Positions 1-8,837 are shown, counted from the first letter of the stretch. The stretch: DNA of 64,000 nucleotides from JAFGCY01 sp964609245 (GCA_964609245.1 CAZSSB010000004.1:1-64000); one strand, 5' to 3'. Program-made: numbers and translations. The notes: generated from the letters alone by a model not told the origin.

Positions 1-52
1 CCAACTGCTCCTTGATCACCCGTAAGACGTCTGCCGCGCTGCTTACCTGCAT
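1..52 (-). CDS. possible N-terminus of a gene leaving the left edge (partial)
   Basis: On the minus strand an ATG at 50-52 opens a frame that stays open to the window edge, giving 16 residues, MQVSSADVLRVIKEQL. The fragment is too short to identify. Its amphipathic helix pattern, together with two DnaA boxes about 115 nt upstream at 168-190, would fit the first helix of DnaA, but this is an inference from position, not from motifs. No clear Shine-Dalgarno precedes the ATG; a 6-bp hairpin (ggagtg/cactcc) lies just upstream at 67-84. It could also be a chance frame. Confidence 0.3.
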   Translation of the reverse strand, partial: MQVSSAADVLRVIKEQL

Positions 53-167
53 CCCACAAGAGCCCCGGAGTGCTACGACACTCCTTGTTGGTCGCCTTCC
101 TCTCCTCTCCACTGTTTCAACACAAGAACTCCCGGCCCTGACCAACTTGTCCCCGTGCATCCACGGC

Positions 168-190
168 ATATCCACAAGCTGTGTGGATAA
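168..190. promoter_or_regulatory. pair of head-to-head DnaA boxes
   Basis: The minus strand at 182-190 reads TTATCCACA, a perfect DnaA box. The plus strand at 168-176 reads ATATCCACA, one mismatch. Together they form a perfect 8-bp inverted repeat (TATCCACA/TGTGGATA) with a 5-nt centre. Such pairs occur in dnaA promoters and origins. I see no further consensus boxes and no AT-rich unwinding stretch within 500 nt, so an origin is only a possibility. Confidence 0.5.
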
Positions 191-449
191 CGTCACGGAC
201 GCCCTCTAGCCCAGATGCAAGACCGTCCCGCCGGTGGCCTTCCTCTGTTACACCGGCGGCAAACCTACTGCCGATCCCCTCTCCGTCGAGGCGCTGATTG
301 CGGACCGTCGACGAGACGATTAGCATAGCAAACAAAGGTCCTGATGACAAGGGTGCGGCCGGAGCTGGACGCATGAGTCCACCGTATTCAGCAGAATGCC
401 GGAGTCGCGGCGATCGAGACGTCTGCGGTTGAGACTTGCCCACACCGGT

Positions 450-468
450 GGACTGCATTGCGCAGTCC
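450..468. repeat. 7-bp perfect inverted repeat upstream of the TPR gene
   Basis: GGACTGC at 450-456 and GCAGTCC at 462-468 flank a 5-nt loop. The element covers the place where a -35 hexamer would sit for the -10 at 491-496, so it could be an operator. The rest of 1-449 outside the features above shows no gene that I can support. Confidence 0.4.
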
Positions 469-490
469 GCGCGAACGCGGTAAGTTCTGG

Positions 491-496
491 TAGTAT
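491..496 (+). promoter_or_regulatory. extended -10 element of the TPR gene, leaderless spacing
   Basis: TAGTAT preceded by TGG forms an extended -10. Only 7 nt separate it from the ATG at 504, so transcription should begin at or next to the start codon. There is no room for a normally placed Shine-Dalgarno sequence. Confidence 0.45.
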
Positions 497-503
497 GAGG
501 GCG

Positions 504-1247
504 ATGAGTGACGCACCGATTGCAGAGGGAGGAGTGCTCGCCGCGCGTGAGCTTTCGACGGACGAGGCAGCCAAGCGCGAACGCCTGCTTGCTGCCGGCC
601 ACGAGGCATTCGACGGCGAGGACTATGCACGAGCGCTGGACTGCTATCACCGTGCCTCGGTGCTGGATGGCAGCGATGCGAAGGTCTGGGGGATGGTCGG
701 CCTGGCCTACGCCAATCTCGATTTGCCCCGGGAGGCTTGGCGATCCTTCAAACTGGCACTGGTGTGCGACCCCGAGGACCTGGACACGCAGTGGTACGCC
801 GCGGAGTTCCTCTACAACATCGAGGACTTCGTGCTGGCGAGGTTGCTGCTGGAGAGGTACGTTACACGTGAGACGGATCCGGCGCGGCTGGAGGAAGCAG
901 AGGAAATGCTGGCTGATGTGCGGCGGGTTGCGACGGATGACGATGAACTGCGGGAACGGCCGCGATTCACGGGCAGCGATGATCCGGACGACTTAGGGGA
1001 GGAAGAGGAGCTGGCCGGATTCGATATCGAGGACGAAGTGGAGAGTGCCGCCGAGGATGCCGATCCAGACTATGACGAGTTGGTCGCCAACGCGCATGAC
1101 GAGGAGACGGAGGAGCAGTTCACGGCCAGTCTGCAGCTGGAGCTGACCGGGATGGCGAGCCGTTGCCCGAAGTGCGCGGCGGCGCTCCCGCTGGACGCGC
1201 CCTACTGCTACAGCTGCCTCGCGCCGCATCTGTACGAGGAGGAGTGA
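504..1247 (+). CDS. TPR protein with acidic segment and C-terminal zinc ribbon
   Basis: A 247-residue protein of unknown function. Residues about 25-125 are helical with TPR-like spacing (small residues at A-helix positions, 'YARALDCYHRASVLDG'). Residues about 140-215 are very acidic, and the end carries a CPKC...CYSC zinc ribbon. I chose the ATG at 504 rather than in-frame ATGs at 396 or 495 because the -10 at 491-496 lies inside the longer versions. Its stop TGA overlaps the next gene's ATG by one base, so the pair is probably co-translated. No signal peptide is visible, so it is likely cytosolic. The family cannot be named. Confidence 0.8.
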   Translation: MSDAPIAEGGVLAARELSTDEAAKRERLLAAGHEAFDGEDYARALDCYHRASVLDGSDAKVWGMVGLAYANLDLPREAWRSFKLALVCDPEDLDTQWYAAEFLYNIEDFVLARLLLERYVTRETDPARLEEAEEMLADVRRVATDDDELRERPRFTGSDDPDDLGEEEELAGFDIEDEVESAAEDADPDYDELVANAHDEETEEQFTASLQLELTGMASRCPKCAAALPLDAPYCYSCLAPHLYEEE

Positions 1248-1849
1248 TGATACGGGCCAGCAGAGCGATACAGGTGGCGCTGCTTGCAGCGTTGCTGCAT
1301 GCCGCCGCGGGCTGTGACCTGCTGGGCGGTGGGGAAGCAGCTCCCGGCAGAGCGGGAAACGTCCAGCTGTACCCGCTGCAGATCGCAATCGAGCAAATGA
1401 CAGGTGGTGACGGCTTGCACTCCGACACTGTATCCGTGGCAGTCGGGGCGGTCGTCGACAGCTCCGCGCTGAGTGGCAGCGCCGAGCAGCCAGCGGGCGA
1501 TGAGGGCGTCTCGGCTGACGCACTGCGGCGTGAACGGGTTGTGCGGCACGAGCTGAACAACAGCCTGGTGCGCAATAGCCTGATTAACGTCGTGCAGCCG
1601 GATCAGTCCGCGATCGACATGGCGCGGGGTGGCATAACGACGGCGAACAGCGCGGCGCTCAGTGACTCGCTGATCGCCGAGATCAAGGAACTGGTCCATG
1701 CCGAGGTTTTGGTCTGCGCGATCGTCGACCTGGACGGCCGGGAGCTCTCGATCGCAGCTCAGGCTCTGAGTGATGGTCGTCTCGTGTATCACGAGACGAT
1801 AGCCGACTGGAAGCCGCTCACAGCTGAAGAGGAAGCGGCGGCGGAGTAG
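1247..1849 (+). CDS. lipoprotein of unknown function (possible FlgO/LpoB/CsgG-like fold)
   Basis: A 200-residue protein with a lipoprotein signal: a hydrophobic stretch at residues 8-21 ends at AAAGC with the lipidated Cys at 23. The ATG overlaps the upstream stop and has GAGGAGG as its ribosome site; a GTG one codon earlier is possible. The mature part alternates helix and strand: 'RHELNNSLVRNSLINVVQP', then 'AEVLVCAIVDLDGRELSIAAQ'. That is reminiscent of small CsgG-fold lipoproteins such as LpoB and FlgO, but I see no diagnostic motif. It is probably anchored in an envelope membrane, with function unknown. It converges on dtd across a 50-nt gap that holds a 5-bp hairpin without a T tract. 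Confidence 0.75.
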   Translation: MIRASRAIQVALLAALLHAAAGCDLLGGGEAAPGRAGNVQLYPLQIAIEQMTGGDGLHSDTVSVAVGAVVDSSALSGSAEQPAGDEGVSADALRRERVVRHELNNSLVRNSLINVVQPDQSAIDMARGGITTANSAALSDSLIAEIKELVHAEVLVCAIVDLDGRELSIAAQALSDGRLVYHETIADWKPLTAEEEAAAE

Positions 1850-1899
1850 CGTTGATGCTACCTCAGACCTGCTGCATGCTGCCGCGGGGCCAAACCGCG

Positions 1900-2355
1900 C
1901 TATCTGCGCTTCCTGCCCTTGCTGTCCAGCAGGATTGTCACGGGGCCATCGTTAGTCAGTTCGAGTTGCATGTGCGCGCCGAACCGCCCGCCGGCGACCG
2001 TCAAGCCGCTGTCGCGCAGCGCCTGCTCAAGGGACGCAACCAAGGGTTCCGCCAGTGCAGGTTCGAGCGCGGCACTGAACGACGGCCGCGTGCCTGAGGT
2101 TGTATCGGCGGCCAGGGTGAACTGCGGGACGATCAGCACGCTGCCGCCAACGTCTGAGACGCTGCGGTTCATCCTGCCGGCGGTGTCGTGAAAGACGCGC
2201 AGCGTGGCGAGTTTGCGGGCGATGAAGGCGGCATCCTCGGGGCCATCGCCTGCCATCGCGCCGACGAGCGCGCAGAGCCCCTCACCAATCGCGCCGACGA
2301 GTTCGTCGCCAACCAGCACCTGGGCTCTACTCACACGCTGCACAACCGCACGCAT
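1900..2355 (-). CDS. dtd: D-aminoacyl-tRNA deacylase
   Basis: DTD hydrolyses D-aminoacyl-tRNA (and glycyl-tRNA(Ala)) in the cytosol. The 151-residue length is typical. It starts MRAVVQRVSRAQV, carries PQFTLAADTTSGTRPSF in the active site and TNDGPVT near the end, which holds the conserved Gly-cisPro loop. The usual Ser of the SQFTL motif is Pro here, a variation seen within the family. The ATG overlaps the rel stop (TGATG), so it should be translationally coupled as the last gene of secD-secF-recJ-rel-dtd. The more upstream in-frame start at 2448 would run into rel and is rejected. Confidence 0.95.
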   Translation of the reverse strand: MRAVVQRVSRAQVLVGDELVGAIGEGLCALVGAMAGDGPEDAAFIARKLATLRVFHDTAGRMNRSVSDVGGSVLIVPQFTLAADTTSGTRPSFSAALEPALAEPLVASLEQALRDSGLTVAGGRFGAHMQLELTNDGPVTILLDSKGRKRR

Positions 2356-4670
2356 CAGTCCGCTGCCTCTACGGAGCCAGGCGTGGGCGCCTTGAACAGA
2401 CGCTTCGTTTCCCGCACGTCCTTGAGTGTGCCCAGTTCTCTCAGGCACTCCTCAAGCTCCTGGCCGTTGGCGACCTCGATTACCAGCTGGAAATGAGCGT
2501 AACGGTCCGAGCCCAGGACTGTGGGTGCCATCGCGAACTCGGCACCGCCCAGGTTGATGTTGCGAGTGGACAGGTAGCGCAGCACTTCGAACAGCAGCCC
2601 CACCCGATTGAGACTGACGATTTCAATCCGGGCCGGGTAGCGTATGGTGTTCGGCTGGTCGGACCAGGCCAGTTCAGTCAGCTCACCGGACTCCAGCTCT
2701 CGCTGCAGAGACGGACACTCCACGCGGTGGACCTTGAGGCGACGGGTGTCGCGGTCGTTCACGCCGAAGACACGATCGCCCAGCACGGGAGTGCAGCAGC
2801 GCATCAGCTCAGCGCGGCGGCGCAGCGGCTGGCCACTGGGCAGTCGAACGTTGAGGTCACCGGCCAGACCCACCAGTGCGAATTCAAACGTGCCACTCGG
2901 AGGCGTGGCGGCCGCCTTCTCCTCCTCTTTCTCGACGTGGCTACGGTGGATCTCCTTGAGCTGCTCAACAATCTCGTCGCACTGAAACTGGCCGAGCGCG
3001 ACATTCTCATACAGCATGTCGATGCTGCGTACCGGCAGGCGGCTCAGCAGCTGGGCCAACTTCTCGTTGGCGGTAAGGTTGAGTGGATACAGGCCTTCGC
3101 GAACGATGTACTGCCGCAGCACCGCCTGTCCCGCAGCCACGCGTTCGGCCCGCGGGCGACGCTTATAGTAACGTCTGAGCTTGAGCAAGCTTTTTGGTGA
3201 CTTCGCCATCGCCAGCCACTCGGGCCTGGGCGCGTCATCACCTTCATCACCCTTGATCACTTCAACCATGTCCCCGTTGGTCAGCTGGTAATCAAGCGGG
3301 ACTTCGGTGCCGTTGATCTTCGCTTTGCGGATCGAATGACCAAGATTGGTGTGGATGTAGTATGCGAAGTCGATGGGCGTACTGCCGGCCGGCAGACTCA
3401 CGACCTCACCCATCGGCGAGAGCACCAACACAGTGTGGGCCAGGAATTCGTCCCGCGTTCGGGCGACGAACTCCGCGCTGTCGATACGCTCGCGAGACAG
3501 CTCCCGGATGAAATCCAGCCAGGCGGTGTCCTTGCTCAGCTGCCCCCGGTTGAGCCCGCTCTCCTTGTAGCGCCAGTGGGCAGCGATGCCCTTGCTGGCC
3601 TCCAGGTCCATCGCCACGGTCCGGATCTGGCATTCGGTGCGAATGCCCTCCTCGTTGATCACCGTGGTGTGCAGCGTCTGATAGCCGTTCTCCTTGGGAT
3701 TGGCGATGAAGTCGCGGAAGCGGTCGAAGATCGGCCTGTAATGGAGGTGGATCAGCCCCAATGCCCGATAGCAGTCCAGGGGCTCGCCATCGATGATGAT
3801 CCTGATCGCCAGCAGATCGGCAATCGTCTTGGGCAGTTCGTCGGTGTCAAGGCCGTACTTCAGCATCTTGCGGAACACGCTGAACAGGTGCTTGCGCCGC
3901 CCGAAGACGCGCTTCAGCTTGATGCCCTCGCGGGTAAGCAGCGCCTCGACCGCGGCGATCATCTGCTCGATCTTGTGTTCGTACTGCTGGAAGATGGGGG
4001 CCAGGGTGTCGCGCAGTTCCGTGTACTCCTGGGGGTACAGATTCATGAACACCAGGTCGTCCAGTTCGCGGACCATCTGGCCCAGTCCGAGGCGGCGGGC
4101 AATCGGGATGTAGAACTCCATCGTCTCCAGGCTGATGCGCTGACGCTTGTGCTCCGGCATCGAGCCCAGCGTCTGCATGTTGTGGAGCCGATCGGCCAGC
4201 TTAATTACGATCACGCGCGTGTCGCGAGTCATCGCCACGAACAGCTTCTGGAGGTTGCGCGCCTGGTCGCTGGCCTTGTCGCGGCCGGTGAATCGGCCCA
4301 GGAAGTCGATTTTCTTGATCTTGGTCAGGCTGTCGACCATGGCGGCCACTTGCGGACCGAACAGCTGGCGGATCTGGTTGAGCCGGACCGCGGTGTCCTC
4401 GACCGTATCGTGGAGCAGCGCCGCAATGATCGACTCCTCATCCATGTTGAGGTCAACGCAGATCTCGGCGACCTCGAGTGGATGAAGTATGTAGGGCGAG
4501 CCATCCTGGCGGGCCTGGCCCTCATGAGCCGCCAGCGCCAACTCATAGGCCTGGCGCAGCAGGTCCTCGTCGATCGTGCCATGCAGTTGGCGAAGCTGCT
4601 GGCCAAGCACCGCAAACAGATGGTCTGCCTCTGGGTAGTGCTTACTGCTGGTTGCTTCCCGGCGCGGCAT
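2355..4670 (-). CDS. rel: bifunctional (p)ppGpp synthetase/hydrolase Rel
   Basis: At 771 residues this has the full Rel architecture. An HD hydrolase domain holds HPLEVA (about residue 63) and HDTVED (about 87-92). The synthetase domain holds RFRDFIANPKENGYQTLHTT (about 310-335), followed by TGS (about 415-475) and C-terminal zinc-finger-like and ACT regions. The loop that reads EFDD in monofunctional E. coli RelA is RFRD here, close to the RxKD of bifunctional enzymes, so both activities are expected. The start overlaps the recJ end by 29 nt and has AAGGA just upstream. It makes and degrades the stringent alarmone in the cytosol. It is followed directly by dtd, as in Firmicutes, but the apt gene often found between recJ and rel is absent. 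Confidence 0.96.
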   Translation of the reverse strand: MPRREATSSKHYPEADHLFAVLGQQLRQLHGTIDEDLLRQAYELALAAHEGQARQDGSPYILHPLEVAEICVDLNMDEESIIAALLHDTVEDTAVRLNQIRQLFGPQVAAMVDSLTKIKKIDFLGRFTGRDKASDQARNLQKLFVAMTRDTRVIVIKLADRLHNMQTLGSMPEHKRQRISLETMEFYIPIARRLGLGQMVRELDDLVFMNLYPQEYTELRDTLAPIFQQYEHKIEQMIAAVEALLTREGIKLKRVFGRRKHLFSVFRKMLKYGLDTDELPKTIADLLAIRIIIDGEPLDCYRALGLIHLHYRPIFDRFRDFIANPKENGYQTLHTTVINEEGIRTECQIRTVAMDLEASKGIAAHWRYKESGLNRGQLSKDTAWLDFIRELSRERIDSAEFVARTRDEFLAHTVLVLSPMGEVVSLPAGSTPIDFAYYIHTNLGHSIRKAKINGTEVPLDYQLTNGDMVEVIKGDEGDDAPRPEWLAMAKSPKSLLKLRRYYKRRPRAERVAAGQAVLRQYIVREGLYPLNLTANEKLAQLLSRLPVRSIDMLYENVALGQFQCDEIVEQLKEIHRSHVEKEEEKAAATPPSGTFEFALVGLAGDLNVRLPSGQPLRRRAELMRCCTPVLGDRVFGVNDRDTRRLKVHRVECPSLQRELESGELTELAWSDQPNTIRYPARIEIVSLNRVGLLFEVLRYLSTRNINLGGAEFAMAPTVLGSDRYAHFQLVIEVANGQELEECLRELGTLKDVRETKRLFKAPTPGSVEAAD

Positions 4671-6303
4671 GATCCTTGAGCCCCAGTAACCTTAACATAA
4701 TCGAGCACCGGTTGTTCCAGTTGTCGGGCAGGATCTCCACCGCCGGCAAAACGGGCTGGCCCGGCGATAGCTGGTGGAGCAGGTGGCTCTGGTTGAAGCC
4801 GGCGATTCGGATCTGGCGCTGTCCGTCGCTGACCAGCAGGTTGAGGTGTGTCTTATCGCGACCCATGTAACTGGCGCGCTCAACCCGGCAACCGGTTAGC
4901 AGGCAGCGAGGTGCTGCATGTCCCAGGCCGAATGGAGCCAGTGACCACACGTCGCCCTCGAATTGCTCAGTGAATTCGCCGATGCTGACGCTTGCCAGTG
5001 CCGGCGCAGGCTCCTGCCCCGGCGTCTGACCTTCGCGTATCGCCGAGGCGAAGCAACTGCGAAAAGCCTCGAGTTGCCCGAACTCCAGCTTGACGCCCGC
5101 CGCCAGCGCATGCCCCCCGAAGGACTCCAGCACGCCGGCGCAGTGCTCGAAAGCCGCTACGACATTGTGTCCAGCCGCGCTGCGGGCCGAGCCGCTGAGC
5201 AGGCCGTCGGCGTGCGGCGCATCGGCCAGTACTACCGCCGGTCGCCCCAGCTGCTCCGCGACCCGGGCGGCCGCGATGCCCAGAACCCCGATGTGCCAGT
5301 CAGCTCCGTAGAGCACCAGGCCCGCGGCGTCACCGTGATTCGTCGACTGGAGGAGCGCCGCGCGGGTCACTTGATCGGCGGTCTGACGACGTTCGTCATT
5401 GAGGCGGTCATGCTGCAGCGCCCGCTCGCGTGCGTCCTGTTCGTCCTCAGCGGCCAGCAAGTCAAACATCAGTCGCGGGCTCTGCATGCGTCCGACCGCG
5501 TTGAGGCGCGGCACCAGATTGAAGCTCGCCTGCCTCGCGGTCAGGCGTGTGAGGCCATGGAGACTGGCGACCTTGATGAGTTCCGCCAGCCCGAGGTTGG
5601 CGGTTTCCGGCAGCGCACGCAAGCCGTGATGCGCCAGGGCCCAGTTCTGGGGCACGAGCGGAACTACGTCCGCGATAGTCGCCAGTGCCATCAGCTCGGC
5701 CTCGTCCGCTTCCGCTGCTTCGCCGGATTCGGTTCTCATAACATCCAGCACCGCTCCCACGAGACCGGCCGAGCAGTACGGTGGCAGAGAGCTCTCCAAA
5801 TGGGCATTCAGCACCGGAACGGGCGGCAATGTGGACTTCGGTTCGTGGTGGTCGAGCACGGCAAGGTCCAGCCCGGCGCCCGTCGCGTACTCCAGTTCGG
5901 CCAGATTGGCAGTGCCGCAGTCTACCGCGATGAGAGTGCGGTAGCCGTGTTCTATCGCCTGGCCCAGCACCTCGCGATTGAGCCCATAGCCGTGAACCAT
6001 CCGGCTGGGCAGGAAGACGTTGCCGGGGACCTCATGGGCGCGCAGCCAGCGATGGAGCATGAAGGTCGCGACCACTCCGTCAACGTCGTAGTCACCGTAT
6101 ATCAGGGTCGGCCGCTTTTGATCGCGAGCCCGCAGTAGGACATCGCGAACCGCAGGCCACTGACCGCACTCGGTCACGGCAAGCTGTGCGGCGTGGGACA
6201 CAGCCTCCGGGTCAAGCAGGTTCACCCGTTCCTCGAGATCAGCTCTGTCAGCCAGCAGCCGCTGCATGAGCGGGGACAGACTCTGGACATCGCGGCTTGG
6301 CAC
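4642..6303 (-). CDS. recJ: single-stranded-DNA exonuclease RecJ
   Basis: A 553-residue DHH/DHHA1 phosphoesterase. YGDYDVDG (about residues 68-75), VDCGT, and LDHHEPKS provide the metal-binding motifs. GGHALAAG (about 387-394) marks the DHHA1 domain, and the C-terminal OB-like part contains FGLGHAAPR. RecJ degrades 5' single strands in recombination and mismatch repair. I used the GTG at 6303, four bases after the secF stop; the ATG at 6267 would cut the N-terminus without an obvious ribosome site. It is the third gene of the secDF-recJ-rel-dtd operon. Confidence 0.93.
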   Translation of the reverse strand: MPSRDVQSLSPLMQRLLADRADLEERVNLLDPEAVSHAAQLAVTECGQWPAVRDVLLRARDQKRPTLIYGDYDVDGVVATFMLHRWLRAHEVPGNVFLPSRMVHGYGLNREVLGQAIEHGYRTLIAVDCGTANLAELEYATGAGLDLAVLDHHEPKSTLPPVPVLNAHLESSLPPYCSAGLVGAVLDVMRTESGEAAEADEAELMALATIADVVPLVPQNWALAHHGLRALPETANLGLAELIKVASLHGLTRLTARQASFNLVPRLNAVGRMQSPRLMFDLLAAEDEQDARERALQHDRLNDERRQTADQVTRAALLQSTNHGDAAGLVLYGADWHIGVLGIAAARVAEQLGRPAVVLADAPHADGLLSGSARSAAGHNVVAAFEHCAGVLESFGGHALAAGVKLEFGQLEAFRSCFASAIREGQTPGQEPAPALASVSIGEFTEQFEGDVWSLAPFGLGHAAPRCLLTGCRVERASYMGRDKTHLNLLVSDGQRQIRIAGFNQSHLLHQLSPGQPVLPAVEILPDNWNNRCSIMLRLLGLKDHAAPGSNQQ

Positions 6304-6306
6304 AGC

Positions 6307-7431
6307 CTACCGCCGGCGCTGCTTCTTGCCGCCCTTCTTCCTGGTCTTGCGCTCTCCGCCGTGAGTGATTAGATCGGCGACCGAGGAGTGACCCTCCGCA
6401 TCAGGCACATCGAGCGATTCCGTCGCAACGTCGATGCCCCCAGCGCCCGCCGCCTCCATCTTGAGCTTGCCGCGGGTCAGCCACAGCATCAACGGTGTTG
6501 CCACGAAGATCGAGGAGTAGCCTCCCGAGATCATGCCGATCAGCATCGCGGTCAGGAAGTCGCGCAGATTCGCGCCGCCCAGCGCCATCAGCGCCACTAT
6601 CATCACAATCACTGTGATTACTGTGTTGAGTGAGCGGACCAGGGTCTGGTTGAGGGAGAGGTTGCAGATCTGCGCCAGCGGGTGCTGCTCACCGTAGTTG
6701 CGCAGATTCTCACGGATGCGGTCAAAGATGATGATTGTGTCGTTGATCGAATAGCCGATGATGGTCAGGATCACCGCGATGAAGCTGTCAGACACTTCCA
6801 GCTGCAGGGCGGAAGTGAAGGCGAGCGTAATCAGGACATCGTGGATCAGCGCGCCGATCGCCGCCAGGCTCATCTGCCAGCGGCCAAAGCGCAGCAGGAT
6901 GTAGAACATGATCAGCACGCAGCCAAAGATCAGGGCCAGCACTGCGTTGCGAACGAGTTCAGAGCCGACGGTCGGACCGACGTAGTTGTCCTCGCGCGTC
7001 TCGGGATTGAGGCTGGCTTCGTCCGAGCTGAACCCCCCGTACTCGTCGCCCAGCTCGCGCTTGAGTTCGGAGATGCGCGCGGTCGTCTCGCTCTCCGCAG
7101 CCTGTTCGGCGCCACCCTCGGTCGCCACGCGCATGCGGATCGTGACAATGTGCGGGTCCTCCAGGTCCACCTGGACGATCGACTCACCGTGGGAGTACTG
7201 TTCAACGATCTCCTTGACTCGCTGCCCGTCGGTTTCAACTTCCTCCAGCATCCGCAGGATGATCTTGCGCCCGCCGGTGTAGTGAATGCTGAGGTTGAAC
7301 GCGGAGCCGGTGTTCACCTTGTTGAGGACCATGAAGACGATACCGACCGCGATGACCAGCAGGCTGAGTGTCAGCCAGATCGGGGCTTTCTCTACGTAGC
7401 GGAAATACTTGCCTTCTTTGAGGACGTCCAT
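6307..7431 (-). CDS. secF: protein translocase subunit SecF
   Basis: A 374-residue inner-membrane protein with six predicted segments: one N-terminal (about 18-36) and five after residue 170. The signature 'FDRIRENLRNYG' lies in the cytosolic loop region, and a periplasmic domain occupies about 45-165. SecF works with SecD to pull preproteins across the membrane using the proton gradient. The last 15 residues are almost all Lys/Arg (RKTRKKGGKKQRRR). AAGGG precedes the ATG. Separate secD and secF genes are the usual bacterial arrangement. Confidence 0.95.
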   Translation of the reverse strand: MDVLKEGKYFRYVEKAPIWLTLSLLVIAVGIVFMVLNKVNTGSAFNLSIHYTGGRKIILRMLEEVETDGQRVKEIVEQYSHGESIVQVDLEDPHIVTIRMRVATEGGAEQAAESETTARISELKRELGDEYGGFSSDEASLNPETREDNYVGPTVGSELVRNAVLALIFGCVLIMFYILLRFGRWQMSLAAIGALIHDVLITLAFTSALQLEVSDSFIAVILTIIGYSINDTIIIFDRIRENLRNYGEQHPLAQICNLSLNQTLVRSLNTVITVIVMIVALMALGGANLRDFLTAMLIGMISGGYSSIFVATPLMLWLTRGKLKMEAAGAGGIDVATESLDVPDAEGHSSVADLITHGGERKTRKKGGKKQRRR

Positions 7432-7441
7432 CGCTTAGCCC

Positions 7442-8716
7442 TTATGAGTAGAGCTTCACCTGGCGAACACTGCGTACCAGGAGCTCCATGATGTTGCGCG
7501 TGACAAACACTGCCGAGAACATCGACAGCAGGATACCGATACTCAGCGTGACCGCGAATCCCTTGACCGGACCGGTGCCATAGAAGTAGAGCACCGCCGC
7601 GCCGATCAGGGTGGTGACGTTGCCATCCAGGATCGCGACCCACGCCCTGGCAAAGGCGGACTCCATCGCCGCCACCAGGGTCTTGCCCCACCTTATCTCT
7701 TCCTTTAATCGCTCGAAGATGATGATATTGCCGTCGATCGCCATCCCGATCGACAGCAGGAAGCCGGCGATGCCGGGCAGCGTGAGTGTGGCGTTGATCA
7801 AACTGAAGTAGCCGAGGACCAGCACTACGTAAAGCGACAGCGCTACGGCCGCGACCAGTCCGGACAGCCGGTAGAAGATCAACATGTAGAGGAGCACGAC
7901 GGCGAAGCCGACGAGTCCCGCGATGAAGCTCTTGTCAATGCTCTCGCGGCCGAGTGTCGGCCCGACCACCGAGCTGGACAGCGGCGTGAGCGGCACGGGC
8001 AGAGCACCGGCGTTGAGCTGGGTGACAATCTTGTTGGCTTCCTCCAGGGTGAAGCGACCCTCGATCACGCCGGAACCACCCCAGATCGGGCCGCGGATCA
8101 CGGGGCTGGTGAGCACCTTGCCGTCCAGCAGGATCGTCAAGTACTGATCCACGTGGTTACTGGTGAAGGCGCCGAAGGTATCGCCGGCCTCATCCTTGAA
8201 TGTGAAGCCGATGGTGGGTTGGTTGTTCTGAAAGAGAATGTAGGCACGCTCCAGACCGGCACCGGTCAGGATCGTCTCGTACTTGGCCAGTTCCTCCCGG
8301 CGTTCTGTGCCGCCCTCAACATTGAAGTCCTCGCCTTGAGCGAAACTCTCTTCCGCCGTGTTGACGAACTCCAGCAGCGCGGTCTCACCAATGACTTCCA
8401 GGACCGCGTCCGGGTTCTTCTCGCCGGGAACCTGCAACAGAATGCGATCCAGGCCAACCTGAGTGAGGCTGACTTCCTTGGTGCCCTGCGGATCCACGCG
8501 GTTGCGGACCACGTACTGGACGCCATTCATTTGTTCCTCAGTGGGCAGCCCGCCGTCCTCAGGATCAGCGCGCAGCAGCACCTCAACTCCGCCCCGCAGG
8601 TCGAGTCCCAGCGTCACTATCGGTGACTTCAAGTTGTAGTGGCGGTACAGCGGATTGATCAGCGCCACCGCGATTACGATAGCGATGATGACCCAGTTCC
8701 ACGCTCGACGGTTCAT
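7442..8716 (-). CDS. secD: protein translocase subunit SecD
   Basis: A 424-residue protein, shorter than the roughly 615 residues of E. coli SecD but normal for Gram-positive-type and other deep lineages. One N-terminal membrane segment is followed by the conserved LGLDLRGG (about 37-44), a periplasmic head, and five C-terminal membrane segments with the 'DGNIIIFERLKEE' loop. The ribosome site AGGAG lies 8 nt before the ATG. It heads the secD-secF-recJ-rel-dtd operon behind the promoter at 8757-8786. Confidence 0.95.
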   Translation of the reverse strand: MNRRAWNWVIIAIVIAVALINPLYRHYNLKSPIVTLGLDLRGGVEVLLRADPEDGGLPTEEQMNGVQYVVRNRVDPQGTKEVSLTQVGLDRILLQVPGEKNPDAVLEVIGETALLEFVNTAEESFAQGEDFNVEGGTERREELAKYETILTGAGLERAYILFQNNQPTIGFTFKDEAGDTFGAFTSNHVDQYLTILLDGKVLTSPVIRGPIWGGSGVIEGRFTLEEANKIVTQLNAGALPVPLTPLSSSVVGPTLGRESIDKSFIAGLVGFAVVLLYMLIFYRLSGLVAAVALSLYVVLVLGYFSLINATLTLPGIAGFLLSIGMAIDGNIIIFERLKEEIRWGKTLVAAMESAFARAWVAILDGNVTTLIGAAVLYFYGTGPVKGFAVTLSIGILLSMFSAVFVTRNIMELLVRSVRQVKLYS

Positions 8717-8756
8717 CTAAGAGTCTCCTGGTATGGCCAGCATTGGCCGAACGGTT

Positions 8757-8786
8757 ATTCTAGCACTGAGTGAAGCTGGGGAGCAA
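8757..8786 (-). promoter_or_regulatory. promoter of the secD operon
   Basis: On the minus strand TTGCTC (8781-8786), an 18-nt spacer, and TGCTAGAAT (extended -10; TAGAAT at 8757-8762). The start point should fall near 8750, giving a leader of about 35 nt that contains the AGGAG ribosome site. Confidence 0.5.
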
Positions 8787-8837
8787 CAGAAACGCGCAGG
8801 CGCCTGCTACACCGTTGGGTCGCTGCGCGGGCATCGC

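Noticed and set aside
1850..1899. Bidirectional terminator between the lipoprotein gene and dtd
   Set aside because: Only a 5-bp stem (CGCGG/CCGCG) without T runs on either side.
3336..4679. Long plus-strand reading frame opposite rel
   Set aside because: It is the complement of conserved rel codons; high GC content removes stops on the opposite strand. No ribosome site or domain.
4963..6138. Plus-strand frame of 391 codons opposite recJ
   Set aside because: Antisense shadow of the conserved DHH/DHHA1 gene.
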